From: Aeromonas rivipollensis
Lineage (GTDB): Bacteria > Pseudomonadota > Gammaproteobacteria > Enterobacterales > Aeromonadaceae
Reading direction: 5' to 3'
Length of the DNA: 64,000 bases
NCBI RefSeq assembly: GCF_037811135.1
Contig: NZ_CP149130.1
Span: 142,001 to 206,000 of the forward strand
Made by a program: the position numbers and the translations under genes. Each line of letters starts with the position of its first letter. Positions within the stretch are counted from its first letter, which is position 1. The notes beneath the pieces were generated by a model, which had not been told where the DNA came from, did no database searches, and saw nothing but the letters and a program-made list of their open reading frames with translations. Below, piece after piece: positions 37,980-47,680 of this stretch.

Positions 37980-38608
37980 GCGGGATCTCCTTCGGAGCGG
38001 CGCAGGCCGCGCAGGGCCCATACCAGGCGTTGCCGGGCGGCCTCGGGGCTGTCTATCTGGGACAAAAACGGCGCCGCCTCCGGAGGCAGCCAGCCGAGCT
38101 GGCGACCGCCACCGGCGATCACCAGGGGCAGACCGACGGAGCCCATGATGAAGATCATCAGCTGCAACGGGTTGCCCGCCACCAGGGATCCCTCCGCCTG
38201 CGCCTTCTGGACCTGCTCGAGCAGCAGCAGGGGGTGGCGGCGTGGCAGGCTCAGCAGAAAGCGCTGGGCCGCGTTCTCGCCGGCCAGGGCATCGCCAAAC
38301 AGGTGATTGATGAAGCTGCGCTGGCGCGCCACCAGGGCGATCACCGCCACCATGGTGGCTTCGAAGGTCGCCAGGGCAGAGGGGTAGGTGCCGCGGGCAG
38401 CCACCGCCTTGAGCTCATCAAAGAGGGGGGCGTACCAGAGCTCCACCAGCTCGTCGATGAAGGCGTCGCGGTTGCCGAAGTGGTAGACGAAAGTGCCGAG
38501 ATTGACCTCGGCCGCCGCCGCCAGCTCGCGCACAGTGAGGCCGCGCAGCCCCTTGTCGGTGGCGATCGCAAGGCCCGTATCGAGCAGTTTTTGACGAGTG
38601 GGGTGCAT
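37976..38608 (-). CDS. cecR: TetR-family regulator CecR
   Basis: A 210-residue TetR regulator. The N-terminal helix-turn-helix (about 10-55: RGLTVRELAAAAEVNLGTFVYHFGNRDAF) is followed by the effector domain, with a DUF1956-type C-terminal part. E. coli CecR (YbiH) represses ybhGFSR and binds drug-like ligands; the same gene order here supports that role. A 16-bp inverted repeat 37 bases upstream of its start is the likely operator, so the operon is probably self-repressed. Confidence 0.92.
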   Translation of the reverse strand: MHPTRQKLLDTGLAIATDKGLRGLTVRELAAAAEVNLGTFVYHFGNRDAFIDELVELWYAPLFDELKAVAARGTYPSALATFEATMVAVIALVARQRSFINHLFGDALAGENAAQRFLLSLPRRHPLLLLEQVQKAQAEGSLVAGNPLQLMIFIMGSVGLPLVIAGGGRQLGWLPPEAAPFLSQIDSPEAARQRLVWALRGLRRSEGDPA

Positions 38609-38644
38609 CTAGTAGCGCTCCTGTTGCACAGATTTTGATCTGAA

Positions 38645-38660
38645 TTATACGCTCGTATAA
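38645..38660. promoter_or_regulatory. Candidate CecR operator
   Basis: TTATACGCTCGTATAA is a perfect inverted repeat (TTATACG, two-base spacer, CGTATAA) lying 37 bases upstream of the cecR start in an AT-rich promoter-like patch. A TetR-family dimer commonly binds such a site. Confidence 0.7.
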
Positions 38661-38834
38661 ATTCTAGGGAAGGGGGCGGGTCGATCTTTTTTGAACAAGG
38701 GGTGAGCGGCGCCTCGCTGCTCTGTGTGACGGAGGGAAAAGGCGGATGCAGCGGGCCGGAGCCCTCGGGATCCCGGGCTGCCGCGCCCTGCTCCCCGGGC
38801 GGCCAGGAGGTGGATTTGTCTGCCGCCGGGGGGA

Positions 38835-39755
38835 TCAGCTGTCCCTGATGTCCACTCCATAGGGGGCCTGGGCGCAGGTCTCGCGGATGAGAGTGCGCAG
38901 CCAGCGGTGAGCCGGGTCGGCGTCCTGACTGGGGTGCCAGATCAGGGCGACCCTGATCCCTGCCAGCGGGAAGGGCAGGGGCAGGGTCACCAGATCGGCG
39001 TGCAGGGCGGTGCAGTGCCGTTCGGGCACTGTCGCCACCAGGTCGCTGCCTCGCACCAGGGCCAGGGCAGTGGCAAAGCCGGGGACCAAGGTCGCCGCCT
39101 CCCGTGCCAGGCCGAGGTGTGCCAGGGCCTCGTCTATGGGACCCTGCTCCAGCCCGCGCCGCGACACCAATATGTGGTGGGCGGCGGCATAGCGGGGGGC
39201 GGTCAGGGAGCCCTCGCACAGGGGGTGGCCCGGACGCACCACGGCGACGAAGTGGTCCTGAAACAGCGCCTGGGTACGCAGCTCGGGCGCCGTCTCTGCA
39301 CCTATGACGCCGGTTTCGAAATCCAGCTCGCCGCTGCGCAGGGGGCCGCTCCCCTTGTCGGGCTTGGCCAGAAAGTGCAGCCTGACCCCGGGGGCCTCGG
39401 CGGCGAGTCGCGCCAGCAGGGCAGGGCCGACCGCCTCCACGAAGCCGTCGCTGGATCTCAGGCGGAAGGTGCGCACCAGCCGGGCCGGGTCTATCTCCTG
39501 CTGGGGGCGCAGCACGGCGTGCGCGTCCTGCACCAGCTGGCTGACCTGGGCGCGCAGGGCCAGGGCACGCGGCGTGGGCACCAGACCCCGGCCAGCCCTG
39601 ACCAGCAGGGGGTCACCCGTGGTCTCGCGCAGCCTGGCCAGGGCCCGGCTCATGGCGGAGGGGCTCAAGGAGAGTCGCCTGGCGGCACCGGCCACGCTGC
39701 CCTCGTCCAGCAGGGCATCCAGGGTCAGCAGCAGATTGAAGTCGGGGGTGTTCAT
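38835..39755 (-). CDS. LysR-family transcriptional regulator
   Basis: A 306-residue LysR regulator. The winged helix-turn-helix (about 1-65) contains LLTLDALLDEGSVAGAARRLSLSPSAMSRALARLRE and the family-typical DPLLVRAGRGLVPTPRAL. The effector-binding domain follows. The start at 39755 (MNTPDFNLLLTLDALL) has GAGGG in range. It is divergent from an MFS transporter gene with 186 bases between the starts, so the transporter is its likely target. Confidence 0.93.
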   Translation of the reverse strand: MNTPDFNLLLTLDALLDEGSVAGAARRLSLSPSAMSRALARLRETTGDPLLVRAGRGLVPTPRALALRAQVSQLVQDAHAVLRPQQEIDPARLVRTFRLRSSDGFVEAVGPALLARLAAEAPGVRLHFLAKPDKGSGPLRSGELDFETGVIGAETAPELRTQALFQDHFVAVVRPGHPLCEGSLTAPRYAAAHHILVSRRGLEQGPIDEALAHLGLAREAATLVPGFATALALVRGSDLVATVPERHCTALHADLVTLPLPFPLAGIRVALIWHPSQDADPAHRWLRTLIRETCAQAPYGVDIRDS

Positions 39756-39853
39756 GGCATTGCCCTCGCCGAGCCGGGGATCCCGGGTGATGACCCATGA
39801 CGGTCGGTTGGCTTCATCATACGCGAGAACCCCGATTTTCATATGGCGTCTCA

Positions 39854-39870
39854 TGCAGCTATAAGCTGCA
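39854..39870. promoter_or_regulatory. Candidate LysR operator between the regulator and the MFS gene
   Basis: TGCAGCTATAAGCTGCA is a perfect 7-3-7 inverted repeat in the divergent intergenic region. LysR proteins typically bind interrupted dyads of this size. Confidence 0.6.
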
Positions 39871-39941
39871 AGTCGTGCGTCTTCCGCCAGCTCATGCCCC
39901 CCGCTAGCCTTGTGGCATCATCCTCTGCCGGAGACAGTGCC

Positions 39942-41330
39942 ATGTCAGAACCCAAGCCCCTCCCAACCCCTGCCGCTCGCCGCCTCGGCCTGCTGGCGCT
40001 CGGCCTCGCCACCCTGCTGCCCATGTTGGGGGGGAGTCTGGCCAACATGGTGCTGCCTGCCCTGGGGCAGGCCTTTGCGGTGCCCTTTGCCAGCCTGCAG
40101 TGGGTGCTGGTGGCCTATCTGCTGGGGATCACCTGCCTGACGGTGGTGGCTGGCCGACTGGGGGACAGGTTCGGTCGGCATCGTCTGCTGCTTCTGGGGC
40201 TGGGGCTCTTTGCGCTGGCCTCGTTGCTATGCGCCCTGGCGCCGACCATAGGCTGGCTGATCGGGGCCCGTGCCCTGCAGGGGGTCGCTGCGGCCTGCAT
40301 GCTCTCCCTGGCGCTGGCCATGGTGGGTCAGCTGGTGCCGCCGGCGCGGCGGGGCTGGGGTATGGGGCTGCTCGGTACCCTGTCGGCCTGCGGCACTGCG
40401 CTCGGCCCCTCCTTTGGCGGCATGCTGACGGCCGGCTTTGGCTGGCAGGCCCCCTTCCTGCTGCTGGTGCCCCTTAGCCTGCTGGCGCTGGGTTGTGCCT
40501 GGCTCGGCTTGCCCCGGGACGGCTCCCCGCCACAGAAGGAGGGGATGAACTTCGTGAGCCTGTCACTGCTGGTGGCTGCCCTGCTCTGCTACGGCCTGGC
40601 GCTGACCCTGGGGGGCGCCCTGGCTCTCTGGTGGGGGGCGGGGGCCCTGCTGGTCACTGCCTCGTTCGTTCGCCGCGAGCGCCGTGCCCCTGTACCCCTG
40701 TTGCCGCTGGCGCTGCTGGGGGCCCCGGGGCTGCGCGACGGCCTTGTCGCCAGCGCCCTGGTGGCCAGCGTCATGGTGCTGACCCTGCTCATAGGCCCCT
40801 TCTACCTGAGGGGCGTCTTCGGTCTCAGTCTCGGGACTGTCGGCCTGATGATATCGGGCGGGCCCCTGCTGGCGGCCCTGACGGGCATGCCCGCCGGCTG
40901 GCTGGTGGACAGGCTGGGCGCGCGGCCGGTGGTCCGGCTGGGGCTGGCCGTCATGGGGACTGCGGCCCTCGGCCTGGCCGGGGCGGCGGGGCAGTTCGGC
41001 CCGCTCGGCTACCTGCTGCCCATACTGCTGCTGACCGCCGGTTATGCCCTGTTCCAGACCGCCAACAACAGTGCCGTGGTGGGCGGGGCGAGTGAGCAGA
41101 CCCGGGGCGCCGTGGCCGGTCTGCTGACCCTGTCGCGCAATCTGGGCCAGTTGACCGGGGTGGCCGGGCTCGGCGGCCTGTTCGCCGCCCTGGTGGGAGA
41201 GCAGGGCCTGACCCTGGCCAGCGAGCTGCTGTTTGGCACCCGGGCCCTCTTCGCCCTGAGCGCCCTGCTGATTGGCCTGGCGCTCTGGCTGGTGGGTCGC
41301 CGCCGGGAGGGGGTGCTGGTCAGCACCTGA
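39942..41330 (+). CDS. MFS drug/metabolite exporter (DHA2-like)
   Basis: A 462-residue major facilitator with about 12-14 transmembrane helices. Motif A reads GRLGDRFGRHRLLLLG after the second helix, and the first-helix block MLGGSLANMVLPALGQAF resembles EmrB/QacA-type drug:proton antiporters. The substrate is unknown. Start is the ATG at 39942 with GGAG 8 bases before; upstream open frame is not conserved. It is divergent from the LysR gene and ends at a shared terminator. Confidence 0.9.
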   Translation: MSEPKPLPTPAARRLGLLALGLATLLPMLGGSLANMVLPALGQAFAVPFASLQWVLVAYLLGITCLTVVAGRLGDRFGRHRLLLLGLGLFALASLLCALAPTIGWLIGARALQGVAAACMLSLALAMVGQLVPPARRGWGMGLLGTLSACGTALGPSFGGMLTAGFGWQAPFLLLVPLSLLALGCAWLGLPRDGSPPQKEGMNFVSLSLLVAALLCYGLALTLGGALALWWGAGALLVTASFVRRERRAPVPLLPLALLGAPGLRDGLVASALVASVMVLTLLIGPFYLRGVFGLSLGTVGLMISGGPLLAALTGMPAGWLVDRLGARPVVRLGLAVMGTAALGLAGAAGQFGPLGYLLPILLLTAGYALFQTANNSAVVGGASEQTRGAVAGLLTLSRNLGQLTGVAGLGGLFAALVGEQGLTLASELLFGTRALFALSALLIGLALWLVGRRREGVLVST

Positions 41331-41352
41331 GCTGGAGCAGAAACGCATACAA

Positions 41353-41378
41353 AAACGCCTCCCCGAAGGGAGGCGTTT
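41353..41378. terminator. Bidirectional terminator between the MFS gene and hslU
   Basis: AAACGCCTCCC (41353-41363) pairs with GGGAGGCGTTT (41368-41378) around a CGAA loop, with A and T runs on the flanks. Confidence 0.92.
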
Positions 41379-41398
41379 GTTTAACGGGAGGGGCGCGC

Positions 41399-42727
41399 TT
41401 ACAGAATGTAGCGGCTCAGATCCTCGTCCTCGATCAGGGCGCCGAGGTGGGCGTTGACGTAGTCGGTGTCGATGACGAAGGTCTCGCCGGACTTCTCGGA
41501 GGCGTCGTAGGAGATGTCTTCCATCAGCCGTTCCATCACTGTGTGCAGGCGGCGGGCGCCTATGTTCTCGGTGCGCTCGTTGACCTGCCAGGCCGCCTCG
41601 GCCAGACGGCGGATGCCGTCCTGGGTGAACTCGATCTTGACCCCTTCGGTAGCCATCAGCGCCTGGTACTGATCGGTCAGGGAGGCGTTCGGCTCGGTCA
41701 GGATCCGCTCGAAGTCATGGGTAGTCAGTGCGGTTAGCTCGACCCGGATCGGCAGGCGACCCTGCAGCTCGGGGATGAGGTCCGACGGACGGGCCACCTG
41801 GAAGGCGCCGGAGGCGACGAACAGTATGTGGTCTGTCTTGACCATGCCGTGCTTGGTGTTGACGGTGCAACCTTCCACCAGCGGCAGCAGGTCGCGCTGT
41901 ACCCCTTCACGGGAGACATCGGGGCCCGAGCTCTCGCCGCGCTTGCAGATCTTGTCGATCTCGTCGAGGAAGACGATGCCGTTGTTCTCGACTGCGGCGA
42001 TCGCTTTTTGCTTCAGCTCTTCCGGGTTGACCAGGCGGGCCGCTTCCTCTTCGATCAGCGCCTTCATGGCCTCCTTGACCTTGATCTTGCGCTTCTTCTT
42101 CTGCTGCTGGCCGAGGTTCTGGAACAGCCCCTGCAGCTGGTTGGCCATCTCTTCCATGCCCGGCGGGGTCATGATGTCGACGCCCATGGGGGTGGCGGCC
42201 AGATCCAGCTCGATCTCCTTGTCATCCAGCTGACCTTCCCGCAGTTTCTTGCGGAAGATCTGGCGGGTGTTGGAGTTGTCGGCCTTCTCCTCCTCGCCCC
42301 AGCTGTTGCGCGGGTTCGGCAGCAGGGCGTCGAGGATGCGCTCCTCGGCGGCTTCCTCGGCGCGGTATTTCATCTTCTCCATCTCGGTCTCGCGCACCAG
42401 CTTGATGGCGACATCGGTGAGATCGCGGATGATGCTGTCCACTTCCTTGCCCACATAGCCCACTTCGGTGAACTTGGTCGCTTCCACCTTGATGAAGGGG
42501 GCGTTGGCGAGCTTGGCCAGACGACGGGCGATCTCGGTCTTGCCGACCCCGGTCGGGCCTATCATCAGGATGTTTTTCGGGGTCACTTCATGGCGCATCT
42601 CTTCGCTGAGCTGCATCCGGCGCCAGCGGTTGCGCAGGGCCACGGCCACCGCACGCTTGGCATCGGCCTGACCGATGATGTGTCTGTCCAGCTCGTGGAC
42701 GATTTCTCTCGGGGTCATCTCGGACAT
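41399..42727 (-). CDS. hslU: ATPase subunit HslU of the HslUV protease
   Basis: A 442-residue AAA+ unfoldase (E. coli 443). Walker A GPTGVGKT is at 57-64, the pore motif GYVG follows in [13 protein letters not shown], an I domain covers about 110-245, and Walker B is in VFLDEIDK. The C-terminal LSRYIL tail inserts into HslV to activate it. The start [10 protein letters not shown] is conserved. It follows hslV by 68 bases. Confidence 0.97.
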   Translation of the reverse strand: MSEMTPREIVHELDRHIIGQADAKRAVAVALRNRWRRMQLSEEMRHEVTPKNILMIGPTGVGKTEIARRLAKLANAPFIKVEATKFTEVGYVGKEVDSIIRDLTDVAIKLVRETEMEKMKYRAEEAAEERILDALLPNPRNSWGEEEKADNSNTRQIFRKKLREGQLDDKEIELDLAATPMGVDIMTPPGMEEMANQLQGLFQNLGQQQKKKRKIKVKEAMKALIEEEAARLVNPEELKQKAIAAVENNGIVFLDEIDKICKRGESSGPDVSREGVQRDLLPLVEGCTVNTKHGMVKTDHILFVASGAFQVARPSDLIPELQGRLPIRVELTALTTHDFERILTEPNASLTDQYQALMATEGVKIEFTQDGIRRLAEAAWQVNERTENIGARRLHTVMERLMEDISYDASEKSGETFVIDTDYVNAHLGALIEDEDLSRYIL

Positions 42728-42795
42728 GATGGAGTTCCTGTATCCGGGGCGGGCAGGGCCCACCCCTTGGAGAATGAGTTGGCTGACGGGCGTCC

Positions 42796-43329
42796 TTACT
42801 TGGCGCTGTAGTCCAGCACTTCGATGGTGTGGTTGCCGTTGGTGAAGACGCAGATGTCGCCCGCAATCTTGAGGGACTTCTCGACTATGGTCCTGGCATC
42901 CAGATCGGTGTTTTCCAGCAGGGCGATGGCGGCGGACTGGGCGAAGTTGCCGCCGCTGCCGATGGCGATCAGGTCATGCTCCGGCTGCACCACGTCACCG
43001 TTGCCGGTGATGATGAAGGATTTGTGCTCATCGGCCACGGCCAGCAGGGCCTCGAGGCGGCGCAGGGCGCGATCGGTGCGCCAGTCCTTGGCCAGCGCCA
43101 CTGCGGCGCGTTCCAGGTTGCCCTGATGGGCCTGCAGTTTGGCTTCGAAGCGCTCGAGCAGGGTGAAGGCGTCGGCGGTGCCGCCGGCAAAACCTGCCAG
43201 CACCTTGCCGTTGTAGAGACGATGAACCTTGCGGGCGTTGCCCTTCATGACGGTGTTGCCGAGGGAGACCTGGCCATCACCGCCGATCACGACCTGGCCG
43301 TTGCGGCGGACGGAAACTATGGTAGTCAC
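42796..43329 (-). CDS. hslV: Peptidase subunit HslV (GTG start)
   Basis: A 177-residue proteasome-type peptidase. After removal of the initiator residue, the N-terminal Thr of [10 protein letters not shown] is the nucleophile. The body ([48 protein letters not shown]) matches E. coli HslV. The start is a GTG at 43329 with GAGG 8 bases before it. It is the first gene of hslVU; ftsN ends a short distance upstream. Confidence 0.96.
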   Translation of the reverse strand: MTTIVSVRRNGQVVIGGDGQVSLGNTVMKGNARKVHRLYNGKVLAGFAGGTADAFTLLERFEAKLQAHQGNLERAAVALAKDWRTDRALRRLEALLAVADEHKSFIITGNGDVVQPEHDLIAIGSGGNFAQSAAIALLENTDLDARTIVEKSLKIAGDICVFTNGNHTIEVLDYSAK

Positions 43330-43471
43330 TTTACTTACCTCGCTTGAGCCGAATGACGGCCGGACTGTGCATGGCAAGAAAGATGGGGATGGCAAACCGG
43401 CTTTTCAAGCCTGCCTGTTGTCGGGAGAAAGGGGGAGGCCATGTCGGCGAGGGAGAGGGGAGTCGAAAGGA

Positions 43472-43500
43472 GAAGGGCCGAGGTTGTCCCCCGGCCCTTC
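43472..43500. terminator. Hairpin between ftsN and hslV
   Basis: GAAGGGCCG (43472-43480) pairs with CGGCCCTTC (43492-43500). The T run after it is weak, so termination may be incomplete and hslVU may be partly read from ftsN. Confidence 0.6.
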
Positions 43501-43516
43501 CTGTTTGGCTCTGTGG

Positions 43517-44356
43517 CTAGCCTTTCTTGGGAATGCAGCCGCTGATGCCGGAGCCTTGCAGCTTGCGGTTGGCCGCATCGACGGCCGCCTTGCCGCTGAA
43601 GGGCCCCACCATCACCTTGTAGACGGTGCCATTGGCGCCATTGACCACCTGCAGGCTGGAGGAGAGGCCGGCACCGAAGGCGATGCGCGCCTTGAGCGAT
43701 TCGGCGGAATCCTGCGAGCGCAGGGCGGCGCACTGCATCATGTAGCGACCACCGTCGGCTGCCGCCGTCTGGGTCGCCGCCTTGGCCTTGGCGGCCTCGG
43801 CACGCTCCCGCTCCAGCTCGGCACGGATCTCCCGCTCCATCCGCTCACGCTCGGCCTTCTGGTTGATCACCTGCTCTTGGGCGCTGGCGACCGGGGCACC
43901 GGTGGCCGGCTTGGTCGGTTGCACCGGTTGCGGCTGGAAGGGCTTCACCTGACCGAGGGGGGTCCCGGGTTGGGGGATCTCGGTCGGTACCGGCTGCGGC
44001 AGCTTCTCGGGTTGCAGGGTGAGGGTCTCGGCAGGCGGTGGCGGCAGCACGCCCGGCTGGGGCGGCGGCTCTATGATGTCCACCTGCTTGTTCTCCAGCC
44101 GTTCGATGTAGCTCCACTTCTCCTGGGGCAGGGTATTGCCCTGTGCCTTGGGTTTGTTGGCCTTCACCTGCTCTTCGATGGTGGGGGCATCAGCCCCCTT
44201 GCCGTTGATCAGGTAAAGGAAGGCGCCAAAGCCGACGACCAGGGCCCCGGCCAGCAGTGCCGGGATAACAGGAAAGCGGCGAGGTGCCGCTTTCTTGATG
44301 TTACGACCACCGGCCCGTCGTCTCGGGCTGTTGCCGACGTAATCCCGGGTCGCCAT
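43517..44356 (-). CDS. ftsN: Cell division protein FtsN
   Basis: A 279-residue bitopic inner-membrane protein. A short basic cytoplasmic tail is followed by a single helix (about 31-50), a Pro/Gln-rich periplasmic linker that includes EKWSYIERLENKQVD (the conserved essential helix of FtsN), and a C-terminal SPOR domain (about 205-279) that binds denuded septal peptidoglycan. It activates septal wall synthesis. It lies upstream of hslVU as in E. coli and directly after argS. Confidence 0.93.
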   Translation of the reverse strand: MATRDYVGNSPRRRAGGRNIKKAAPRRFPVIPALLAGALVVGFGAFLYLINGKGADAPTIEEQVKANKPKAQGNTLPQEKWSYIERLENKQVDIIEPPPQPGVLPPPPAETLTLQPEKLPQPVPTEIPQPGTPLGQVKPFQPQPVQPTKPATGAPVASAQEQVINQKAERERMEREIRAELERERAEAAKAKAATQTAAADGGRYMMQCAALRSQDSAESLKARIAFGAGLSSSLQVVNGANGTVYKVMVGPFSGKAAVDAANRKLQGSGISGCIPKKG

Positions 44357-44359
44357 CTA

Positions 44360-46105
44360 TTACATGCGCTCCAGGGTGTATATGCCCAGCACGCCCAGGC
44401 CCAGCTTGAGCACCTTAGCGGTGGCGGCGCACAGCAGCAGGCGGCTGTTGCGGGTCGCTTCGTCCACGCCGTCCTTGTTGATCGGGCAGGCTTCGTAGAA
44501 GGTCATGAAGTTGCCGGACAGCTCGTACAGATAGGTGCACAGCAGGTGCGGCATGCCCTTGTCCGCCACGCCGTTGACCGCGTCGGAGAACTGGATCAGC
44601 TTCTGGGCCAGCACCTCTTCGGCCTCTTCGTTCAGGGTCACGTGGCCGGTCAGGGCCTCGGCATCGATGTTCGCCTTGCGGAAGATGGACTGGATGCGGG
44701 TGTAGGCGTACTGCAGGTAAGGAGCAGTGTTGCCTTCGAACGACAGCATCATGTCCCAGTCGAAGATGTAGTCGGTGGTGCGGTTCTTGGAGAGATCCGC
44801 ATACTTGACCGCGCCCATGGCGATGGCGTGGACCACCTTGGCCTTCTCTTCGGCAGAGAGGTCGCTGTTGCGGCTCTCCAGCAGGGCACTGGCGCGCTCT
44901 TCGGCTTCGTTCAGCAGATCGACCAGCTTGACGGTGCCGCCGGAGCGGGTCTTGTAGGGACGGCCGTCCTTGCCCAGCATCATGCCGAAGGCGTGGTGCT
45001 CAAGCGGTACGGATTCCGGCACATAGCCCGCCTTGCGGGTGATGGTCCAGGCTTGCATCAGGTGCTGGTGCTGACGGGAGTCGATGAAGTACATGACACG
45101 GTCGGCGCCCAGGTTTTCATAACGGTACTTGGCACAGGCGATGTCGGTGGTGGTGTAGAGGAAGCCGCCATCGCTCTTCTGGATGATGACGCCCATGGGC
45201 TCGCCATCCTTGTTCTTGAACTCGTCGAGGAAGACCACGGTGGCCCCTTCGCTCTCGACCGCCAGGCCCTTGGCCTTCAGGTCGGCCACTATCTGGGGCA
45301 GCATGTCGTTGTACATGGACTCGCCCATGATGTCCTTGTTGGACAGGGAGATGTTCAGGCGGTCGTAGTTGCGCTGGTTCTGCTCCATGGTCATGTCGAC
45401 CAGCTTCTTCCACATGGTGCGGCAGTACTCATCGCCACCCTGCAGTTTGACCACGTAGTTGCGCGCGCGCTCGGCGAAGGCTTCGTCTTCGTCGTAGTGA
45501 CGCTTGGCCTGGGTGTAGAAGGCTTCCAGGTCTTTGAGCTCCATGTCGGAGGCGTGTTCGTTGGCCATCTTCTCCAGGTAGGCGATCAGCATGCCGAACT
45601 GGGTACCCCAGTCGCCGATGTGGTTGGCACGCACCACCTTGTGGCCGAGGAACTCCAGGGCGCGGGCGGCCACGTCACCGAGGACGGTGGAGCGGATGTG
45701 GTGCACCGCCATCTCCTTGGCCACGTTCGGCGCCGAGTAGTCCACCACCACTGTTTGTGGCGCGGGCAGCTTCACGTTGGCGTTGGCACTGGTCACCATG
45801 GCTTCCACCTGACCGGCCAGCCAGCTCGGGTCGAAGAAGAAGTTGATGAAGCCGGGACCGGCGATCTCGACCTTGGCGATCAGATCGGAGGCGGGCAGGT
45901 GCTCAATGATGGCAGCGGCCAGCTCACGGGGGTTCTTGCGGGCCGGTTTGGCCAGCAGCATGGCCAGGTTGGTGGCCAGGTCGCCGTGAGCCTTCTCCTT
46001 GCATCGGTCTACTTGCACCCGGGCTTCCAGGTCGGCCGGCAAGACGCCCGCGGACTTGAGATTGGCTACCGTTTGTTCAAGTAGATGATGAATATGCTCT
46101 TTCAT
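44360..46105 (-). CDS. argS: Arginine-tRNA ligase
   Basis: A 581-residue class Ia tRNA synthetase. The N-terminal Add-1 domain is followed by the catalytic Rossmann fold with the HIGH-like [12 protein letters not shown] after [10 protein letters not shown], the connective region, and an anticodon-binding C-terminal domain. A strict KMSKS is absent, as is common in ArgRS. The start is the ATG at 46105 ([11 protein letters not shown]). It ends 3 bases before ftsN, so the two are probably cotranscribed. Confidence 0.95.
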   Translation of the reverse strand: MKEHIHHLLEQTVANLKSAGVLPADLEARVQVDRCKEKAHGDLATNLAMLLAKPARKNPRELAAAIIEHLPASDLIAKVEIAGPGFINFFFDPSWLAGQVEAMVTSANANVKLPAPQTVVVDYSAPNVAKEMAVHHIRSTVLGDVAARALEFLGHKVVRANHIGDWGTQFGMLIAYLEKMANEHASDMELKDLEAFYTQAKRHYDEDEAFAERARNYVVKLQGGDEYCRTMWKKLVDMTMEQNQRNYDRLNISLSNKDIMGESMYNDMLPQIVADLKAKGLAVESEGATVVFLDEFKNKDGEPMGVIIQKSDGGFLYTTTDIACAKYRYENLGADRVMYFIDSRQHQHLMQAWTITRKAGYVPESVPLEHHAFGMMLGKDGRPYKTRSGGTVKLVDLLNEAEERASALLESRNSDLSAEEKAKVVHAIAMGAVKYADLSKNRTTDYIFDWDMMLSFEGNTAPYLQYAYTRIQSIFRKANIDAEALTGHVTLNEEAEEVLAQKLIQFSDAVNGVADKGMPHLLCTYLYELSGNFMTFYEACPINKDGVDEATRNSRLLLCAATAKVLKLGLGVLGIYTLERM

Positions 46106-46419
46106 AACTGACCACCGAGGTTGCGCGTCGAAAAATGACTGACTGGATAAGGGCGTGAATTTTACCCGCATCGGGCCGAGAAAACTATAGGAATGGCCCG
46201 ACCCCCTAGGGGTGGCGGATATTTCACTGCGTTTTCCACCACATTGCAGAATATTGATTTGAATAAGTGGTGGTTATCCATTTCTACTGCATATCGAAGC
46301 GGCTTGTCCAGGCTATTTTCCCCTGATTGTTAAGGGGTTATTTATTCCAATTTGGTCTGAATGATCCCGCGCCGTCCGGCGGTCGTATCCTTAGAGGAAG
46401 TCGCTAGAGGACGATCCCG
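46106..46419. other. Intergenic region between argS and the LON-domain gene
   Basis: The 314 bases are clearly lower in G+C than the flanks. They contain an inverted repeat (CCACCAC near 46238 with GTGGTGG near 46270) and CCCC/GGGG arms around TGATTGTTAA near 46321-46338. No ORF or RNA gene is supported; it probably holds divergent promoters. Confidence 0.5.
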
Positions 46420-46986
46420 ATGACACTGGTGCTGTTTCCACTCTCCGCCCACCTGCTGCCCGGTGGCATCATGCCGCTGCGCATCTTCGAGCCCAGGTAT
46501 CAGCGCATGATAGCCGAGGTGCGGGAGCGGGAGTTTGCGCTCTGCATGCTGGACCCCCGCCAGCCCGACGCCATGCGCAACATGTATCCCATCGCCACCC
46601 GGGTGCGGATCATCGATTTCGATCTGCTGCCGGATGGCCTGCTCGGCATCACAGTGCTCGGGGTGGAGCGGGTCAGGATAGTCGATCTGTGGCAGGAGCC
46701 TGACGGCCTGCGGGTCGGCGAGGTGGAGCCGCTGCCCCCCTGGCAGAGCGGCCGGCTCAAGGCCGACCAGCACACCCTGGCCAAGGCGCTGCAGGATGTG
46801 TTCAACGACTACCCGGAATACGCTGCCCTCTACCCCGAGCCCGACTGGGACGACGCCAGCTGGGTAGCCCAGCGCTGGCTGGAGGTACTGCCCATCCCGG
46901 TGGAGCAGAAGCAGTGGCTGGTCGCGGCCAAGGATAACCAGCCCGCCCTCTCCCTGCTGAGCGGCCTGCTGGTCGCGAGCCACTGA
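46420..46986 (+). CDS. LON substrate-binding domain protein
   Basis: A 188-residue protein made of the LON N-terminal (PUA-like) domain alone: LVLFPLSAHLLPGGIMPLRIFEPRYQRMI at the start is the hallmark. There is no AAA+ or protease part, so it is not a protease itself. Stand-alone LON-domain proteins are common in gammaproteobacteria and their role is unclear. It lies upstream of a sigma/anti-sigma pair that has its own promoter. Confidence 0.9.
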   Translation: MTLVLFPLSAHLLPGGIMPLRIFEPRYQRMIAEVREREFALCMLDPRQPDAMRNMYPIATRVRIIDFDLLPDGLLGITVLGVERVRIVDLWQEPDGLRVGEVEPLPPWQSGRLKADQHTLAKALQDVFNDYPEYAALYPEPDWDDASWVAQRWLEVLPIPVEQKQWLVAAKDNQPALSLLSGLLVASH

Positions 46987-47000
46987 ATTCCCGTCCCCGG

Positions 47001-47029
47001 TGATCCTTTTGCCCCGCCCGTCGTAATGG
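47001..47029 (+). promoter_or_regulatory. Predicted ECF (RpoE/ChrR-type) promoter
   Basis: TGATCC (47001-47006) and TAATGG (47024-47029), 17 bases apart, resemble the TGATCC...TAA promoters of the ChrR-controlled ECF sigma factors described in Rhodobacter. It lies about 30 bases before the sigma gene, as expected for autoregulation. Confidence 0.6.
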
Positions 47030-47059
47030 TGATGACAGCAACACTCAAGGGATGGCGCA

Positions 47060-47680
47060 ATGGCATATACTGGCCAACCACAATCGGCTCCACGCAGGAT
47101 ATCGCCCCCCATGGACAACCCAGATGGCGATCTGACGTCTCTTCTCATTCGGGTGGCCGAGCATGGCGACAAGGTCGCCTTCGCCACCCTGTTCCACCAC
47201 TTCGCGCCGCGCATCCGCAGCTATGGGATGCGCCACCTCGGCAGCGAGGCCAACGCCCTCGAGCTGGTGCAGGAAACCATGCTGCTGGTGTGGCAGAAGG
47301 CGCGCCTCTATCACCCCGAGAAGGGGGCGCCGACCACCTGGATCTACACCGTCATGCGCAACCAGAGCTTCGACATGCTGCGGCGCCGTCGCGCCAGCAA
47401 GGAGGATCTCTGCGCCGAGGAGCTGTGGCCGCTGCTGGAGTTCAGGGCGGAAGAGGAGCACCTGAGCGGCGGGGAGGACGCCGTGCTGACTCGCCAGATG
47501 GCAGATTACCTCGCCACTCTGCCGGAGCCGCAACAACAGGTGGTGCGCGGCATCTATCTGCAGGAGTTTTCCCAGCAGGAGCTGGCCGATCGGCTAGGCG
47601 TCCCGCTCGGGACCATCAAGTCCCGCCTCCGGCTGGCATTACAGAAACTGAAAGAGCAAGTGGAGCAAGGCCATGATTAA
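47060..47680 (+). CDS. ECF sigma factor, ChrR-linked (ECF11-like)
   Basis: A 206-residue ECF sigma factor. Region 2 runs about 35-105 (FATLFHHFAPRIRSYGMRHL, LVQETMLLVWQKA, TTWIYTVMRNQSFDMLRRRR). Region 4 runs about 145-200 (LPEPQQQVVRGIYLQEFSQQELADRLGVPLGTIKSRLRLALQKL). There is no extra C-terminal domain. The next gene, with an 8-base overlap, encodes a ChrR-type anti-sigma, so this sigma probably answers singlet oxygen or related oxidants. The ATG at 47060 follows AGGGA; an ATG 17 codons later lacks a ribosome site. Confidence 0.9.
   Translation: MAYTGQPQSAPRRISPPMDNPDGDLTSLLIRVAEHGDKVAFATLFHHFAPRIRSYGMRHLGSEANALELVQETMLLVWQKARLYHPEKGAPTTWIYTVMRNQSFDMLRRRRASKEDLCAEELWPLLEFRAEEEHLSGGEDAVLTRQMADYLATLPEPQQQVVRGIYLQEFSQQELADRLGVPLGTIKSRLRLALQKLKEQVEQGHD

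Noticed and set aside
43229-46084. A very long open frame on the + strand across hslV, ftsN and argS
   Set aside because: It is antisense to three conserved genes and has low-complexity, repeated Gly/Leu/Val/His content typical of the shadow of G+C-rich coding DNA.
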